37,271 bases of DNA, taken from Rhodocyclaceae bacterium. Its GTDB lineage: Bacteria; Pseudomonadota; Gammaproteobacteria; Burkholderiales; Rhodocyclaceae. The notes under the pieces are model-generated. The model saw only the letters and a program-made list of their open reading frames with translations. It was not told the origin of the DNA and made no database searches. The DNA is taken from the NCBI GenBank assembly GCA_020445665.1, contig JAGRGD010000007.1:1-37271 (forward strand). Reading direction: 5' to 3'. Made by a program: the position numbers and the translations under genes. Positions 16,445 through 25,063 of the stretch are shown one piece after another; the first letter of the stretch is position 1; the number at the start of each line of letters is the position of its first letter.

Positions 16445-17977
16445 ATGAATCTGGCCCGACTGCTGCTGCGGATCGCCCGCAGCGCCCCCGACCGGCCCGC
16501 ACTGCTGCACGGCGAGCGTCGGCTCTGCGACTACGCGGGCCTGGCCGGCCGGGTGGCGGCGCTGGCCGGCGAGATGCGCGACCGGCACGGCCTGCGGCAG
16601 GGCGACCGGGTCGCGCTCTACCTCGACAACTGCCCCGAGTATCTCGTGGCGCTCTACGCGGCCTGGTGGGCGGGCCTGGTCGCGGTACCGATCAACCGCA
16701 AGCTGCATGCGGCCGAGGCGGCGTGGATCATCGACGACGCGGCCGCCAGCCTGGTCTTCTGTGGCCCTGGCGGCGCCGCTGCCCTGGCCGGCCACCTGGC
16801 GAGCGCGCCGCGGGTCCTCGAGGGCGTCGCGTCGGGCGACGGGACTGGCGAGTGGCGTGATCGCCTGCCCGAGCCGGTCGCGCGCGCGCCGGACGACCTG
16901 GCCTGGCTGTTCTACACCTCCGGCACGACCGGTCGGCCCAAGGGCGTGATGCTCAGCCACGGCAACCTGATGGCGATGACCTGGTGCTATTTCGCCGACG
17001 TGGACGCCGCGCCGGCCCATGGGGCCACCCTCTATGCCGCGCCCATGTCCCACGGTGCGGGGCTCTACAGCATGGTGCACATGCTCGTGGGCGCCCGCCA
17101 CGTGGTGCCGGAATCCGGCGGCTTCGAGGCTGACGAGATCGTCGATCTCGCCGCGCGCCTGCAGGGGGTCTCGCTGTTCGCGGCGCCGACCATGGTGCGG
17201 CGTCTCGTTGCAAGCTGCGCGCGCCGGGGCGGCGAGCCGGCCGGGCTCGAGACCATCGTCTATGGCGGCGGGCCAATGTACGTCGAGGACATTCTCCGTG
17301 CGCTCGAGGTGATGGGGCCGCGCTTCGTCCAGATCTACGGCCAGGGCGAGAGCCCGATGACGATCACGGCCCTGTCCCGGGCCCATCTCGCCGATGCCGC
17401 CCACCCCCGCCATCGCCAGCGGCTCGGCTCGGTCGGCCTGCCCCAGAGCGCCGTCGAGGTCCGCATTGCCGGGCCGGACGATGCGCCGCTTGCCGCCGGC
17501 GAGGCGGGCGAGATCCTGGTCCGCGGCGCGACCGTGATGCAGGGATACTGGCGCCGCCCCGAGGCCAGCGCCGAGACCCTGCGGGGCGGCTGGCTGCACA
17601 CCGGCGATGTGGGCGTGATGGACGATGAGGGCTTCCTCACCCTCATGGACCGCAGCAAGGACCTGATCATCACCGGTGGCAGCAACGTCTATCCCCGTGA
17701 GGTCGAGGAGGTGCTGCTGGCGCATCCCTCGGTGGCCGAGGTGTCGGTGGTCGGTGCGCCGGATCCGGAGTGGGGGGAAACCGTGGTGGCCTGCATCGTC
17801 ATCGCCGCCGGGGCGGCCTTCGACCCCAGCGCGCTCGATGCCCTGTGCCAGGCGCGCATCGCCCGCTTCAAGCGCCCGCGTCGCTATGTGCTGCTCGACG
17901 CCCTGCCCAGGAACGCCTATGGCAAGGTGCTCAAGACCGCGCTCCGCGACGGACTCGGCAGCAGTGCGACGGGCTGA
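16445..17977 (+). CDS. AMP-forming acyl-CoA synthetase-like ligase
   Basis: This 510-residue member of the ANL adenylating family would activate a carboxylic acid with ATP and, usually, transfer it to CoA. It has the phosphate loop YTSGTTGRPKG (about 157-167), the adenine-binding YGQGES motif, the GWLHTGDVGVMDDEGFLTLMD hinge region, and the SKDLIITGGSNVYPREVEEVL element typical of fatty- and aryl-acyl CoA ligases. The C-terminal catalytic lysine is K494 in RNAYGKVLK. The length is normal and the protein looks soluble. ATG at 16445 has AGGAAC upstream. It is divergent from the giant kinase gene and 136 bases before the secretion operon; no acyl-CoA pathway genes adjoin it, so the acid substrate is unknown. 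It may be regulated by the neighbouring relay, but nothing in the sequence proves this. Confidence 0.92.
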   Translation: MNLARLLLRIARSAPDRPALLHGERRLCDYAGLAGRVAALAGEMRDRHGLRQGDRVALYLDNCPEYLVALYAAWWAGLVAVPINRKLHAAEAAWIIDDAAASLVFCGPGGAAALAGHLASAPRVLEGVASGDGTGEWRDRLPEPVARAPDDLAWLFYTSGTTGRPKGVMLSHGNLMAMTWCYFADVDAAPAHGATLYAAPMSHGAGLYSMVHMLVGARHVVPESGGFEADEIVDLAARLQGVSLFAAPTMVRRLVASCARRGGEPAGLETIVYGGGPMYVEDILRALEVMGPRFVQIYGQGESPMTITALSRAHLADAAHPRHRQRLGSVGLPQSAVEVRIAGPDDAPLAAGEAGEILVRGATVMQGYWRRPEASAETLRGGWLHTGDVGVMDDEGFLTLMDRSKDLIITGGSNVYPREVEEVLLAHPSVAEVSVVGAPDPEWGETVVACIVIAAGAAFDPSALDALCQARIARFKRPRRYVLLDALPRNAYGKVLKTALRDGLGSSATG

Positions 17978-18007
17978 CATGCGTCCGCCATGAACCGTGT
18001 CACACGA

Positions 18008-18031
18008 CCGGCGGTCGGGGGGTTCCGCCGG
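18008..18031. other. Hairpin between the ligase gene and the secretion operon
   Basis: CCGGCGG (18008-18014), ten bases, CCGCCGG (18025-18031), about 30 bases past the ligase stop. There is no immediate T-run. It may mark the end of the ligase transcript or form part of the leader of the secretion operon. No convincing promoter was recognised in 17978-18113. Confidence 0.3.
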
Positions 18032-18113
18032 ACGGAAACATCTTGCATCATTTTCCGCGGTGGACACCGTGGGCAGTCTCCGGTGCCACCGATTCCCGCC
18101 ACGGAGAGGCCCG

Positions 18114-19685
18114 ATGCACAGCCCCCGCCGTTCCATTGGAACGGCGATCCTCCTGCTATCCCTGTTCCTGAGCATGCTCCCGACCATCGCGCGAGCGGAC
18201 GGCGAGCGCCCCGTCGCGCCCGCCACCGTCCACGTCGAACGCATCGTCGTGACCGGCTTTCGGGCGATTCCCGAGCACGAGATCCGCGCCCTGACCCTGC
18301 CGCTGGAAAGACGCCGGATGTCGGCCGGTGACATCGAGAGCCTGCGCCACCGCCTGACCCGCCTCTACGTCGATCGTGGCTACGTCAGCTCGGGCGCCGT
18401 CCTCGACGACCCGCCCTGGCGCGATGGCAGCCTGCGCCTGCGCATCATCGAGGGCCGGGTGGGCGAGATCCGCACCAGCGGCCTGGGCGACCTGGACCGG
18501 CGCTACCTTGCCGCGCGGCTGCCTGACGCCGATACGGTGCTCCACGTGCCCGACCTGCAGGCGCGCTATCAGTTGCTCCTGGCCGACCCCCTCTTCGAGC
18601 GCGTGGACCTCGCCATCCGGCCGGGCGCTGGCCCCGGTGCGGCGGCGCTGGACGTGGCTGTCGTGCGCGCCCGCCCCTGGGATGTGGTGCTGTTCGGCGA
18701 CAACCACCGCAGCGCCTCGACCGGCGAGATGCAGGCCGGTGTCGCAGCGACGGTCCGCAACCTGACCCGCCACGGCGATGCGCTGCACCTCGATGTGCGC
18801 GGTGCCAGCGGCGGCGAACGGATCGGCGGCGGCTGGACTTTGCCGCTGGGCGACGGGACGACCCGCTTCGGGGTGACGGTCGAGCGGGGCGACACCCGCA
18901 TTGTCGAGGCACCGCTGGACGACGCCGATGTACGCAGCCGCCTGCATGCCCACGAGGTGTTTCTCGAGCACGACCTGATGCGGCGGGTCGATCGGCGCGT
19001 CACCCTCGGCCTGAGTCACGCCACCCGCAGCGTCCGTTCCAGCCTGTTCGACCGGCCGTTCTCGTTCTCGCCCGGCGAGGATGACGGATTCAGCCGGGTG
19101 CGGGTGTGGCGGTTGTCGCAGACCTTCAGCGGGCGCTGGCCCGCAGCCGTGCTCGCGCTCCGTTCGGTCTTCAGCGCCGGGCAGGGCAACGTCACTGCGG
19201 CGGCGGGAGACGATGCCGCCCGGATGCCCGCGCGGCATTTCCTGCACTGGTCCGGCCAGGCCAGCGGCCAGTGGCGGCCCGCCGGGGACGTGGGCTGGCT
19301 GCAGGCGCGCCTGTCGGTCCAGAAGGCCCAGGACCGCTTGCTGCCCCTCGAGCGTTTTGCGGTCGGCGGCCACGCCACGGTGCGCGGCTACCGGGAGAAC
19401 ACCCTGGTACGCGACAACGGTTACGCAGCGGCGCTCGAATGGCACTGGCGCCCGGACGGTCTGCCGGACTGGCTCGATCCTTTCGTCTTTCACGACCGGG
19501 GCGCTGCGTGGCAGCGGGACGGTCGGCGTGCCCACCTGCGCAGCATCGGCGTCGGCCTGGCTGCCGACCATGCCGGCTTCCACGCCGAACTGGCCTGGGC
19601 CCGGGCCATCGACGACCGGGTCGAAAGCGCCGAGCGGCGGCTGCAGGACCGGGGCATTCACCTGGCGGTGAGCCATGCCTTCTGA
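18114..19685 (+). CDS. TpsB two-partner secretion outer-membrane transporter (ShlB/FhaC/HecB family)
   Basis: This 523-residue protein has a signal peptide (MHSPRRSIGTAILLLSLFLS..., cleaved after about TIARA), a POTRA domain (about 36-115: VERIVVTGFRAIPEHEIRAL, RLTRLYVDRGYVSSGAVL, LRLRIIEGRVGEI), a second POTRA-like stretch, and a C-terminal 16-strand-type beta-barrel with the Omp85-superfamily lid-loop motif VRGY (423-426). It ends in a typical barrel strand closing on phenylalanine (LAVSHAF). It should thread the TpsA partner encoded two genes downstream across the outer membrane. ATG at 18114 has GGAGAGG upstream. It is first of five closely packed same-strand genes and overlaps the CHAT gene by 11 bases. 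Confidence 0.93.
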   Translation: MHSPRRSIGTAILLLSLFLSMLPTIARADGERPVAPATVHVERIVVTGFRAIPEHEIRALTLPLERRRMSAGDIESLRHRLTRLYVDRGYVSSGAVLDDPPWRDGSLRLRIIEGRVGEIRTSGLGDLDRRYLAARLPDADTVLHVPDLQARYQLLLADPLFERVDLAIRPGAGPGAAALDVAVVRARPWDVVLFGDNHRSASTGEMQAGVAATVRNLTRHGDALHLDVRGASGGERIGGGWTLPLGDGTTRFGVTVERGDTRIVEAPLDDADVRSRLHAHEVFLEHDLMRRVDRRVTLGLSHATRSVRSSLFDRPFSFSPGEDDGFSRVRVWRLSQTFSGRWPAAVLALRSVFSAGQGNVTAAAGDDAARMPARHFLHWSGQASGQWRPAGDVGWLQARLSVQKAQDRLLPLERFAVGGHATVRGYRENTLVRDNGYAAALEWHWRPDGLPDWLDPFVFHDRGAAWQRDGRRAHLRSIGVGLAADHAGFHAELAWARAIDDRVESAERRLQDRGIHLAVSHAF

Positions 19686-21648
19686 GCGACTGATCCGGAT
19701 CCTCTTCGGCCTCGTGCTGGCCCTGACGCTGGGTGTCGCTGGCGCCGGATCGCAGGCGCTGACGAGCTGCCGCGGTGCGGGCCAGGGGGACGGCGCCGAG
19801 GCCGCCCTGGCGATGGGCGAGTGTCTGCTCGCAGCTGGCGATACGGCTGCCGCGTCCGCCTGGATCGCGTCCCATGCGACGGCGCTGGCGGCCCCGCCCT
19901 GGCAGGGTGCGGGCGACGAGATCCGTGGGCGGATCGCCCTGGCGCAGGGGCGCGAGGCCGAAGCCCGGGCACACTTCCACGCCGCCGAGCGCTGCGACGC
20001 CCCGTCGCTGGCGGCCCGCGCGGCGCTGAACCGGGCCACGATCGAGGCCCCGGAGCAGGCCGGCCCGGCCCTGGAGGCGGCGCTGCGCCTGGCCCGGGCC
20101 GCGGCGCGGACCGATCTGGAGGCCATCGCCCTCGACCGGCTGGCCCAGTGGCACGAGGACGCCGGCCGCGCCGGACGCGCCCTCGCCCTCAGCGACGAGG
20201 CGCTCGGCCCGGCCGGCCGGATCGGCCGCGCCGACCTGCTGTTTCCCCTGCAGTGGCGCCGCGGGCGCCTGCTGCGGGCTGCCGGCGAGCCGGCCGCAGC
20301 CCTGTCGGCCTATCGAGAGGCCGCCGAGCACCTGGGCCGCATCCGGCAGGACATCCCGGTGGCCTTCGCCGACGGGCGCTCGTCGTTCCGCTCGACCTTC
20401 GCGCCGGTCTACCAGGGGCTGGCGGAGCTGCTGCTGGCGGCGCCCGGGGCCGAGGCTGACGCCGGCCAGGACCGCCTGCGCGAGGCGCGCCGGGCGATGG
20501 AGGCGGTCAAGCGCAGCGAACTGGAAGACTATCTGGGCGAGCGCTGCGTGCCGGCGGCCTCCCTCGACGAAGCGTCTGCCCTGCCCGACGGTACGGTGGT
20601 GCTGTATCCGGTCCTGTTGCCGGAGCGTCTGGTGCTGCTGGTCCAGCGGGCCGGGGGGATCGAGGCCCTGAACGTGGATGTCTCGGCCGCGGTGCTCGGT
20701 GACGTGGCGCGCCGCTACGCCAACGACCTGCGCAGCCGGGGCTGGACCGACACCGATGCCGGGGCGCTGCACGACTGGCTGCTGGCGCCGGTGGAGCGGC
20801 GCGTCGGCGACGCCCTGCGCACCCTGGTGATCGTGCCCGACGGCAGCCTGCGCCTGTTCCCCTTCGCCAGTCTCAAGCGGGGCGGCCGCTACGTGATCGA
20901 GGACTACGCCGTCGCCGTCGCGCCGGGGCTGGGCCTGCGCTCCCCCGATCGGTCCCGTCCGGCGCAGCCCCCCCGCGGCCTGCTGGCCGGGCTGGCGACG
21001 CCGGGTCCGGTGGTCGAGCGCCTGCCCGACAGCCTGATGCGCAGTTTCGAGGGCGCCGGCCTGTCGCCCGAGGCTACCGCCCGCAGTGCCCAGCTGCGGG
21101 AGGCGCTGGCGCTGCCCGCGGTACGTGAGGAGATTGCCGCGCTCGAGGCCCTCGGCCTGGGGACCCGGCTGCTCGATGCCGATTTCTCGCTGGCCGGCTT
21201 CGAATCCGCGGTCGCGAGCGGGCGCTACGGCCTCGTCCATATCGCATCCCACGGTGTCTTCGGTGGCTCGGCCGAGGAGACCTTCCTGATGGCCCACGAC
21301 GCGGTGATCACCATCGACCGGCTGCGCGAGGCGCTGGGGGCTTCGCCCCGGGACGAGATCGAGTTGCTGACCCTGTCTGCCTGCGAGACGGCAGAGGGTG
21401 ATGACCGGGCGCCCCTGGGCCTGGCCGGGGCGGCCCTGCGCGCCCGCGCCCGCAGCGCCCTCGGCTCCCTGTGGCCGGTCGCCGACGACGCCACCCGCGA
21501 CCTGATGACCCATTTCTACCGCGCGCTGCTGGCCGGCACCGGCAAGGCCGAGGCGCTGCGCCAGGCCCAGCTGGCGGTGATGCGCAGCGAGGGCCGGGCG
21601 CACCCATTCTTCTGGTCGCCGTTCATCCTGGTGGGGGACTGGCAATGA
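19675..21648 (+). CDS. Exported CHAT-domain (caspase-like) protein with helical repeats
   Basis: The 657-residue product starts with a signal sequence (MPSERLIRILFGLVLALTLG...). Either type-I cleavage after GSQA or lipidation at C32 is possible, since LTSC fits a lipobox. Residues about 35-290 are alanine-rich helical TPR-like repeats. Residues about 330-655 form a CHAT domain, a clan CD (caspase/separase-like) peptidase fold. The expected catalytic dyad is visible: H526 in HIASHGVF and C570 in LSACETA. The C-terminal GSLWPVADDATRDLM and HPFFWSPFILVGDW blocks are typical of the family. It sits between the TpsB and TpsA genes, overlapping the first by 11 bases and the second by four (ATGA). 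This makes the adhesin, its transporter, or a periplasmic regulator its likely substrate or partner. Proteolytic activity is inferred from the dyad only. Confidence 0.92.
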   Translation: MPSERLIRILFGLVLALTLGVAGAGSQALTSCRGAGQGDGAEAALAMGECLLAAGDTAAASAWIASHATALAAPPWQGAGDEIRGRIALAQGREAEARAHFHAAERCDAPSLAARAALNRATIEAPEQAGPALEAALRLARAAARTDLEAIALDRLAQWHEDAGRAGRALALSDEALGPAGRIGRADLLFPLQWRRGRLLRAAGEPAAALSAYREAAEHLGRIRQDIPVAFADGRSSFRSTFAPVYQGLAELLLAAPGAEADAGQDRLREARRAMEAVKRSELEDYLGERCVPAASLDEASALPDGTVVLYPVLLPERLVLLVQRAGGIEALNVDVSAAVLGDVARRYANDLRSRGWTDTDAGALHDWLLAPVERRVGDALRTLVIVPDGSLRLFPFASLKRGGRYVIEDYAVAVAPGLGLRSPDRSRPAQPPRGLLAGLATPGPVVERLPDSLMRSFEGAGLSPEATARSAQLREALALPAVREEIAALEALGLGTRLLDADFSLAGFESAVASGRYGLVHIASHGVFGGSAEETFLMAHDAVITIDRLREALGASPRDEIELLTLSACETAEGDDRAPLGLAGAALRARARSALGSLWPVADDATRDLMTHFYRALLAGTGKAEALRQAQLAVMRSEGRAHPFFWSPFILVGDWQ

Positions 21649-24600
21649 CACGCGGCACTTCGACGACGGCCCTGCTGGCGGTATTGCTGACGAGCGCTAC
21701 CGCCGGTGCCCAGAGCATCGCCACCGACGGCAGCGTCGGCCCGGCGGTGACCCTCTCGGGCCCCGCCTACGACATCCCCCAGTCGCTGGGCCGGGTGTCC
21801 GGGGGCAACCTGTTCCACAGCTTCGAGCGCTTCGGCCTCGCCGGCGGCGAATCGGCCCGCTTCTCGACCGACAGCCCGGCCATCGGCAACGTCCTCGCCC
21901 GCGTCACCGGTGGCGGCACCTCACACATTGCCGGCACCATCGCGCTGGCGGCGCCGGCCGGCGCCACGCCGGCCCTCTACCTGATCAACCCGGCGGGCGT
22001 GGTGTTCGGCCAGGGGGCCGCCATCGACGTGCCCGGCGGCTTCCACGTGTCCACCGCCGACCGCCTGCGCTTTGCCGACGGCGACTTCTGGGCCGACCCG
22101 GCGCGACCCGGCGTGTTCTCGGTGGCCGCGCCGGAGGCCTTCGGCTTCCTCGGCGATGGCGCCGCGACGATCCGCGTCGAGGACGCCGGCCTGGTCGTCG
22201 GCGACCAGGCCCTGTCCGTCGTCGCGGGCGACGTGGTCCTGGCCCGGGGCGGGCTGGCGAGCGGCGGCGGCCGACTGACGGTCGTGGCCCAGGGGGGGCA
22301 GGCGGGCGATGTGCCGCTGGACGGCACGCCCCCTGCCGCGGGTGGCCACCTGCAGATCCTGCCAGGCGGCCAGATCCTGAGCGTCGCCGGCGATGGCGGT
22401 GCCGCGGCGGATATCGTGGTGGCGGCAGGACGCCTCAGCGCGGCGGGGGATCCGGCCGCCGTCACCGGCATCACCGGGATTGCCGGTGGCAGCGGACCGG
22501 GCGCGGCGCTCGACTTGTCGGTCACCGGCGAGCTGGGCCTTGGCGGTGACGTCTTCGTCGGCACCCAGACCTTCGGCAGCGGCGCCGCCGGCGACGTGCG
22601 GGTCGTCGCCGACAGCCTCACCATCGATGGCCATGGTGGCCTCGGCACGCGCCTGGGGAGCGAGGTGGGGACCGGTGCCAGCGGTGATGCGGGCGCGGTC
22701 TCGGTCATGATCAACGGTGCGACGACGTTGCACGAGGGGGGCTTCATCGTCGGATCGACCTTCGGCGAGGGCATGGGCGGCTCGGTAACCCTGGGAGCCG
22801 GATCGCTCCTCATCGATGGCGCGGGCGTGGGGGCGGGCGTGTCCTCGCGCGCGGGCAGCGGTTCCGGCGGTGACGCAGGAGAGGTGACGGTCACGGTGGA
22901 CGACGCTCTGGTGCTGCGTGATGGCGGATCGATCAACAGCAGCACGCAGTCGAGGGGCGCCGCCGGCACGGTCCGGGTGCGCTCCGGGTCGCTCGAGATG
23001 GACGGAGCAGACACCTTCGTCCAGATCGGAAGCGACGTCGGCAGTGATGCCATCGGTGATGCCGGCGCGGTCCTGGTCGAGGTGGCAGGCACGCTTCACC
23101 TCCACGAACTCGCGCTGATCTCGTCGTCGACCTTCGGCGCGGGCGACGCCGGTCGGGTCGATGTCATCGCCGGGCGCCTCGAGGCCGGCGGCGGCAGTGC
23201 GGGGACGGTGGCTGGCATCTTCAGCGACAGCAACGTCGGCGCGACCGGGGCCGCGGGCAATGTCTCGGTTGCGATCGACGGGGCTCTGGTGCTCCGGGAT
23301 GGTGGCGTCATCTCGTCGAGCACCTTCTCCGGGCGCGACGCCGGCGCCGTCACGGTGCGGGCCGCCACGCTCGAGATGGAGGGCAGCGGTGAAACCGGCG
23401 CGCTGATTCGCTCGCGGGCTGCAGATGGATCGAGCGGCCAGGCCGGATCGGTCGACCTGCTCGTGAACGATGCGGCACGGATCGGCCCTGGGGGACTCGT
23501 CGCCGCCAACTCGTTCGGCACCGGGGACGCCGGGTCCGTGCGCTTTCAGGCGGGTCAACTGTCGATCGTCGGAGACGGTGAGCGGCTGACCGGGGTGTTC
23601 AGCGACAGCTTCGATTCGGACGGGGCGGGCGGCGAGGTCGTGATCGTGGTCGACGGGCTGACCCGCGTCGAGCGCGGCGGGCTGATCCGGACCGGCACCA
23701 GCGGCGCCGGCGCGGCGGGCGACATCCACCTCGAGACCGGCGCACTGGCGATCGAAGCGGGTGCCGATGGCGGGACCACCGGCATCCTCAGCGACGGAGT
23801 GAACGGTGCCGGCCGGATCGAACTGGTGGTGGCAGACACCGCGGATCTGCGGGACGGCGGCGTCATCAGTTCGAGCACCTCGGGCCCCGGGGACGGGGGC
23901 GACATCCGGCTGACCGCGAGGTCGCTGCAGATCGAGGGCACCGAGCCCAGCGATGACCGAGAACCCACCCTGACCGGCATCCTGACGGTCGCCACCGGCG
24001 CTGCGCAGGGGCGCGCCGGCAGCATCCGGGTCGACGCGGCCGACGAGGTCCGGATCAGCGTCGGGGGGACGATCAATGCCAGCACTTTCGGCGCCGGCGC
24101 CGCGGGCTCGGTGCATGTCATTGCCGACCGAATCCGACTCGAGTCGCTGGGTGAAATCGCGGCTCGCGCCGGGCTTTCGTCGACCGGACAGCCCGGTGAC
24201 GTGACGGTCGAGGCGCAGCATACGCTGGAGATGGATCGGGCCCTGGTGGTCATCGAGAACGCAGGGGTGCTCGCCGATCCCGCGATGGCGCGGGTCGGCA
24301 AGCTGCGGATCGTATCGCCGCGAATCCGCATGACCCGGGGTGCGCTCGTGAGCGCAGGGGCCGAGTTCAATGCGCCGGCGAGTACGGTGGACATCCATTT
24401 CGAGGACTGGCTGTTCCTCGACTTCGCCGCCGTGACGACCGAGGCCGGCGATGGGAGCGGCGGGGCGATCCGTGTGTCCGGCGACGGGGTCGTGGTGCTG
24501 CGCGACGCGGCACTCGCCACCTCGGTCTTTGGGGAACTGGGCGACGGTGGCGACATTGCGGTGGACGCCGCTGCACTGGTTCTCGGCGGAGGGTATGTCC

Positions 24601-25028
24601 AGGCCAATACCACCGCCGCCGATGCACGCGGCGGCGACATCGCCATTGCGGTGGATGCGGTGATCCCAAGCCTGGGGCGCTTGCAGGTGGGCGGCAGCGA
24701 GCGCGTATCGTTCTTCGACGGCCTCGGCGTGGACGGTCGCAACGTGATCCAGGCCGCGGCGCCGACCGGTGTCAATGGCGTGATCCGGGTGCCGGCCGGG
24801 GTGGTGGACGTGGCCGGGTCGCTGCTGCCGCTGGCCGCGCCGCCCTTCGATCTCGCGGGCTTCGATAGCGCGCCGTGCCGTCGGGCGCGGGGTAACCGTT
24901 TCGCCCTCGGCGGCAGCGGCGTGGTGCCGGTGCTGCCCGGCGATGTCCTGCCACGGGCGCCTGCGCCGGCGGCGACCGGCGGCGGGTGCCCCGCCCCGGC
25001 GGCGTTCCGGGGTGCCGAGGCTGACTGA
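21645..25028 (+). CDS. TpsA filamentous-haemagglutinin-like exoprotein
   Basis: This 1127-residue secreted beta-helix protein has a signal peptide (1-24, ending GAQS) and an N-terminal TPS domain (about 25-260) with the hallmark blocks GGNLFHSFERF (53-63) and NPAGVVFGQGA (115-125), which TpsB recognises. About nine degenerate repeats follow, each around the core RDGGxISSSTFGxGDAGxV then a beta-strand stretch (roughly residues 300-850). The C-terminal region has C1078 in SAPCRRARGNRFALGG and a second cysteine, C1115. The block resembles the C-terminal segment of many cyanobacterial TPS exoproteins encoded with CHAT proteins, and recalls HMW1, where a C-terminal cysteine pair anchors the protein at the surface. 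ATG at 21645 overlaps the CHAT stop as ATGA. Likely role: surface adhesin or biofilm protein. The ligand is unknown. Confidence 0.93.
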   Translation: MTRGTSTTALLAVLLTSATAGAQSIATDGSVGPAVTLSGPAYDIPQSLGRVSGGNLFHSFERFGLAGGESARFSTDSPAIGNVLARVTGGGTSHIAGTIALAAPAGATPALYLINPAGVVFGQGAAIDVPGGFHVSTADRLRFADGDFWADPARPGVFSVAAPEAFGFLGDGAATIRVEDAGLVVGDQALSVVAGDVVLARGGLASGGGRLTVVAQGGQAGDVPLDGTPPAAGGHLQILPGGQILSVAGDGGAAADIVVAAGRLSAAGDPAAVTGITGIAGGSGPGAALDLSVTGELGLGGDVFVGTQTFGSGAAGDVRVVADSLTIDGHGGLGTRLGSEVGTGASGDAGAVSVMINGATTLHEGGFIVGSTFGEGMGGSVTLGAGSLLIDGAGVGAGVSSRAGSGSGGDAGEVTVTVDDALVLRDGGSINSSTQSRGAAGTVRVRSGSLEMDGADTFVQIGSDVGSDAIGDAGAVLVEVAGTLHLHELALISSSTFGAGDAGRVDVIAGRLEAGGGSAGTVAGIFSDSNVGATGAAGNVSVAIDGALVLRDGGVISSSTFSGRDAGAVTVRAATLEMEGSGETGALIRSRAADGSSGQAGSVDLLVNDAARIGPGGLVAANSFGTGDAGSVRFQAGQLSIVGDGERLTGVFSDSFDSDGAGGEVVIVVDGLTRVERGGLIRTGTSGAGAAGDIHLETGALAIEAGADGGTTGILSDGVNGAGRIELVVADTADLRDGGVISSSTSGPGDGGDIRLTARSLQIEGTEPSDDREPTLTGILTVATGAAQGRAGSIRVDAADEVRISVGGTINASTFGAGAAGSVHVIADRIRLESLGEIAARAGLSSTGQPGDVTVEAQHTLEMDRALVVIENAGVLADPAMARVGKLRIVSPRIRMTRGALVSAGAEFNAPASTVDIHFEDWLFLDFAAVTTEAGDGSGGAIRVSGDGVVVLRDAALATSVFGELGDGGDIAVDAAALVLGGGYVQANTTAADARGGDIAIAVDAVIPSLGRLQVGGSERVSFFDGLGVDGRNVIQAAAPTGVNGVIRVPAGVVDVAGSLLPLAAPPFDLAGFDSAPCRRARGNRFALGGSGVVPVLPGDVLPRAPAPAATGGGCPAPAAFRGAEAD
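22540..24200 (+). repeat. Degenerate coding repeats of the TpsA beta-helix
   Basis: Protein-level repeats with the core LRDGGxISSSTFGxGDAG recur about every 60-80 codons (for example near 22920, 23100, 23300, 23480, 23670, 23860 and 24060). DNA identity between copies is only partial, so this is an old, diverged repeat array rather than a recent duplication. Confidence 0.7.
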
Positions 25029-25063
25029 ATCCATGGGTCCGAGCGCGGACAAGGAGGCAAGTA

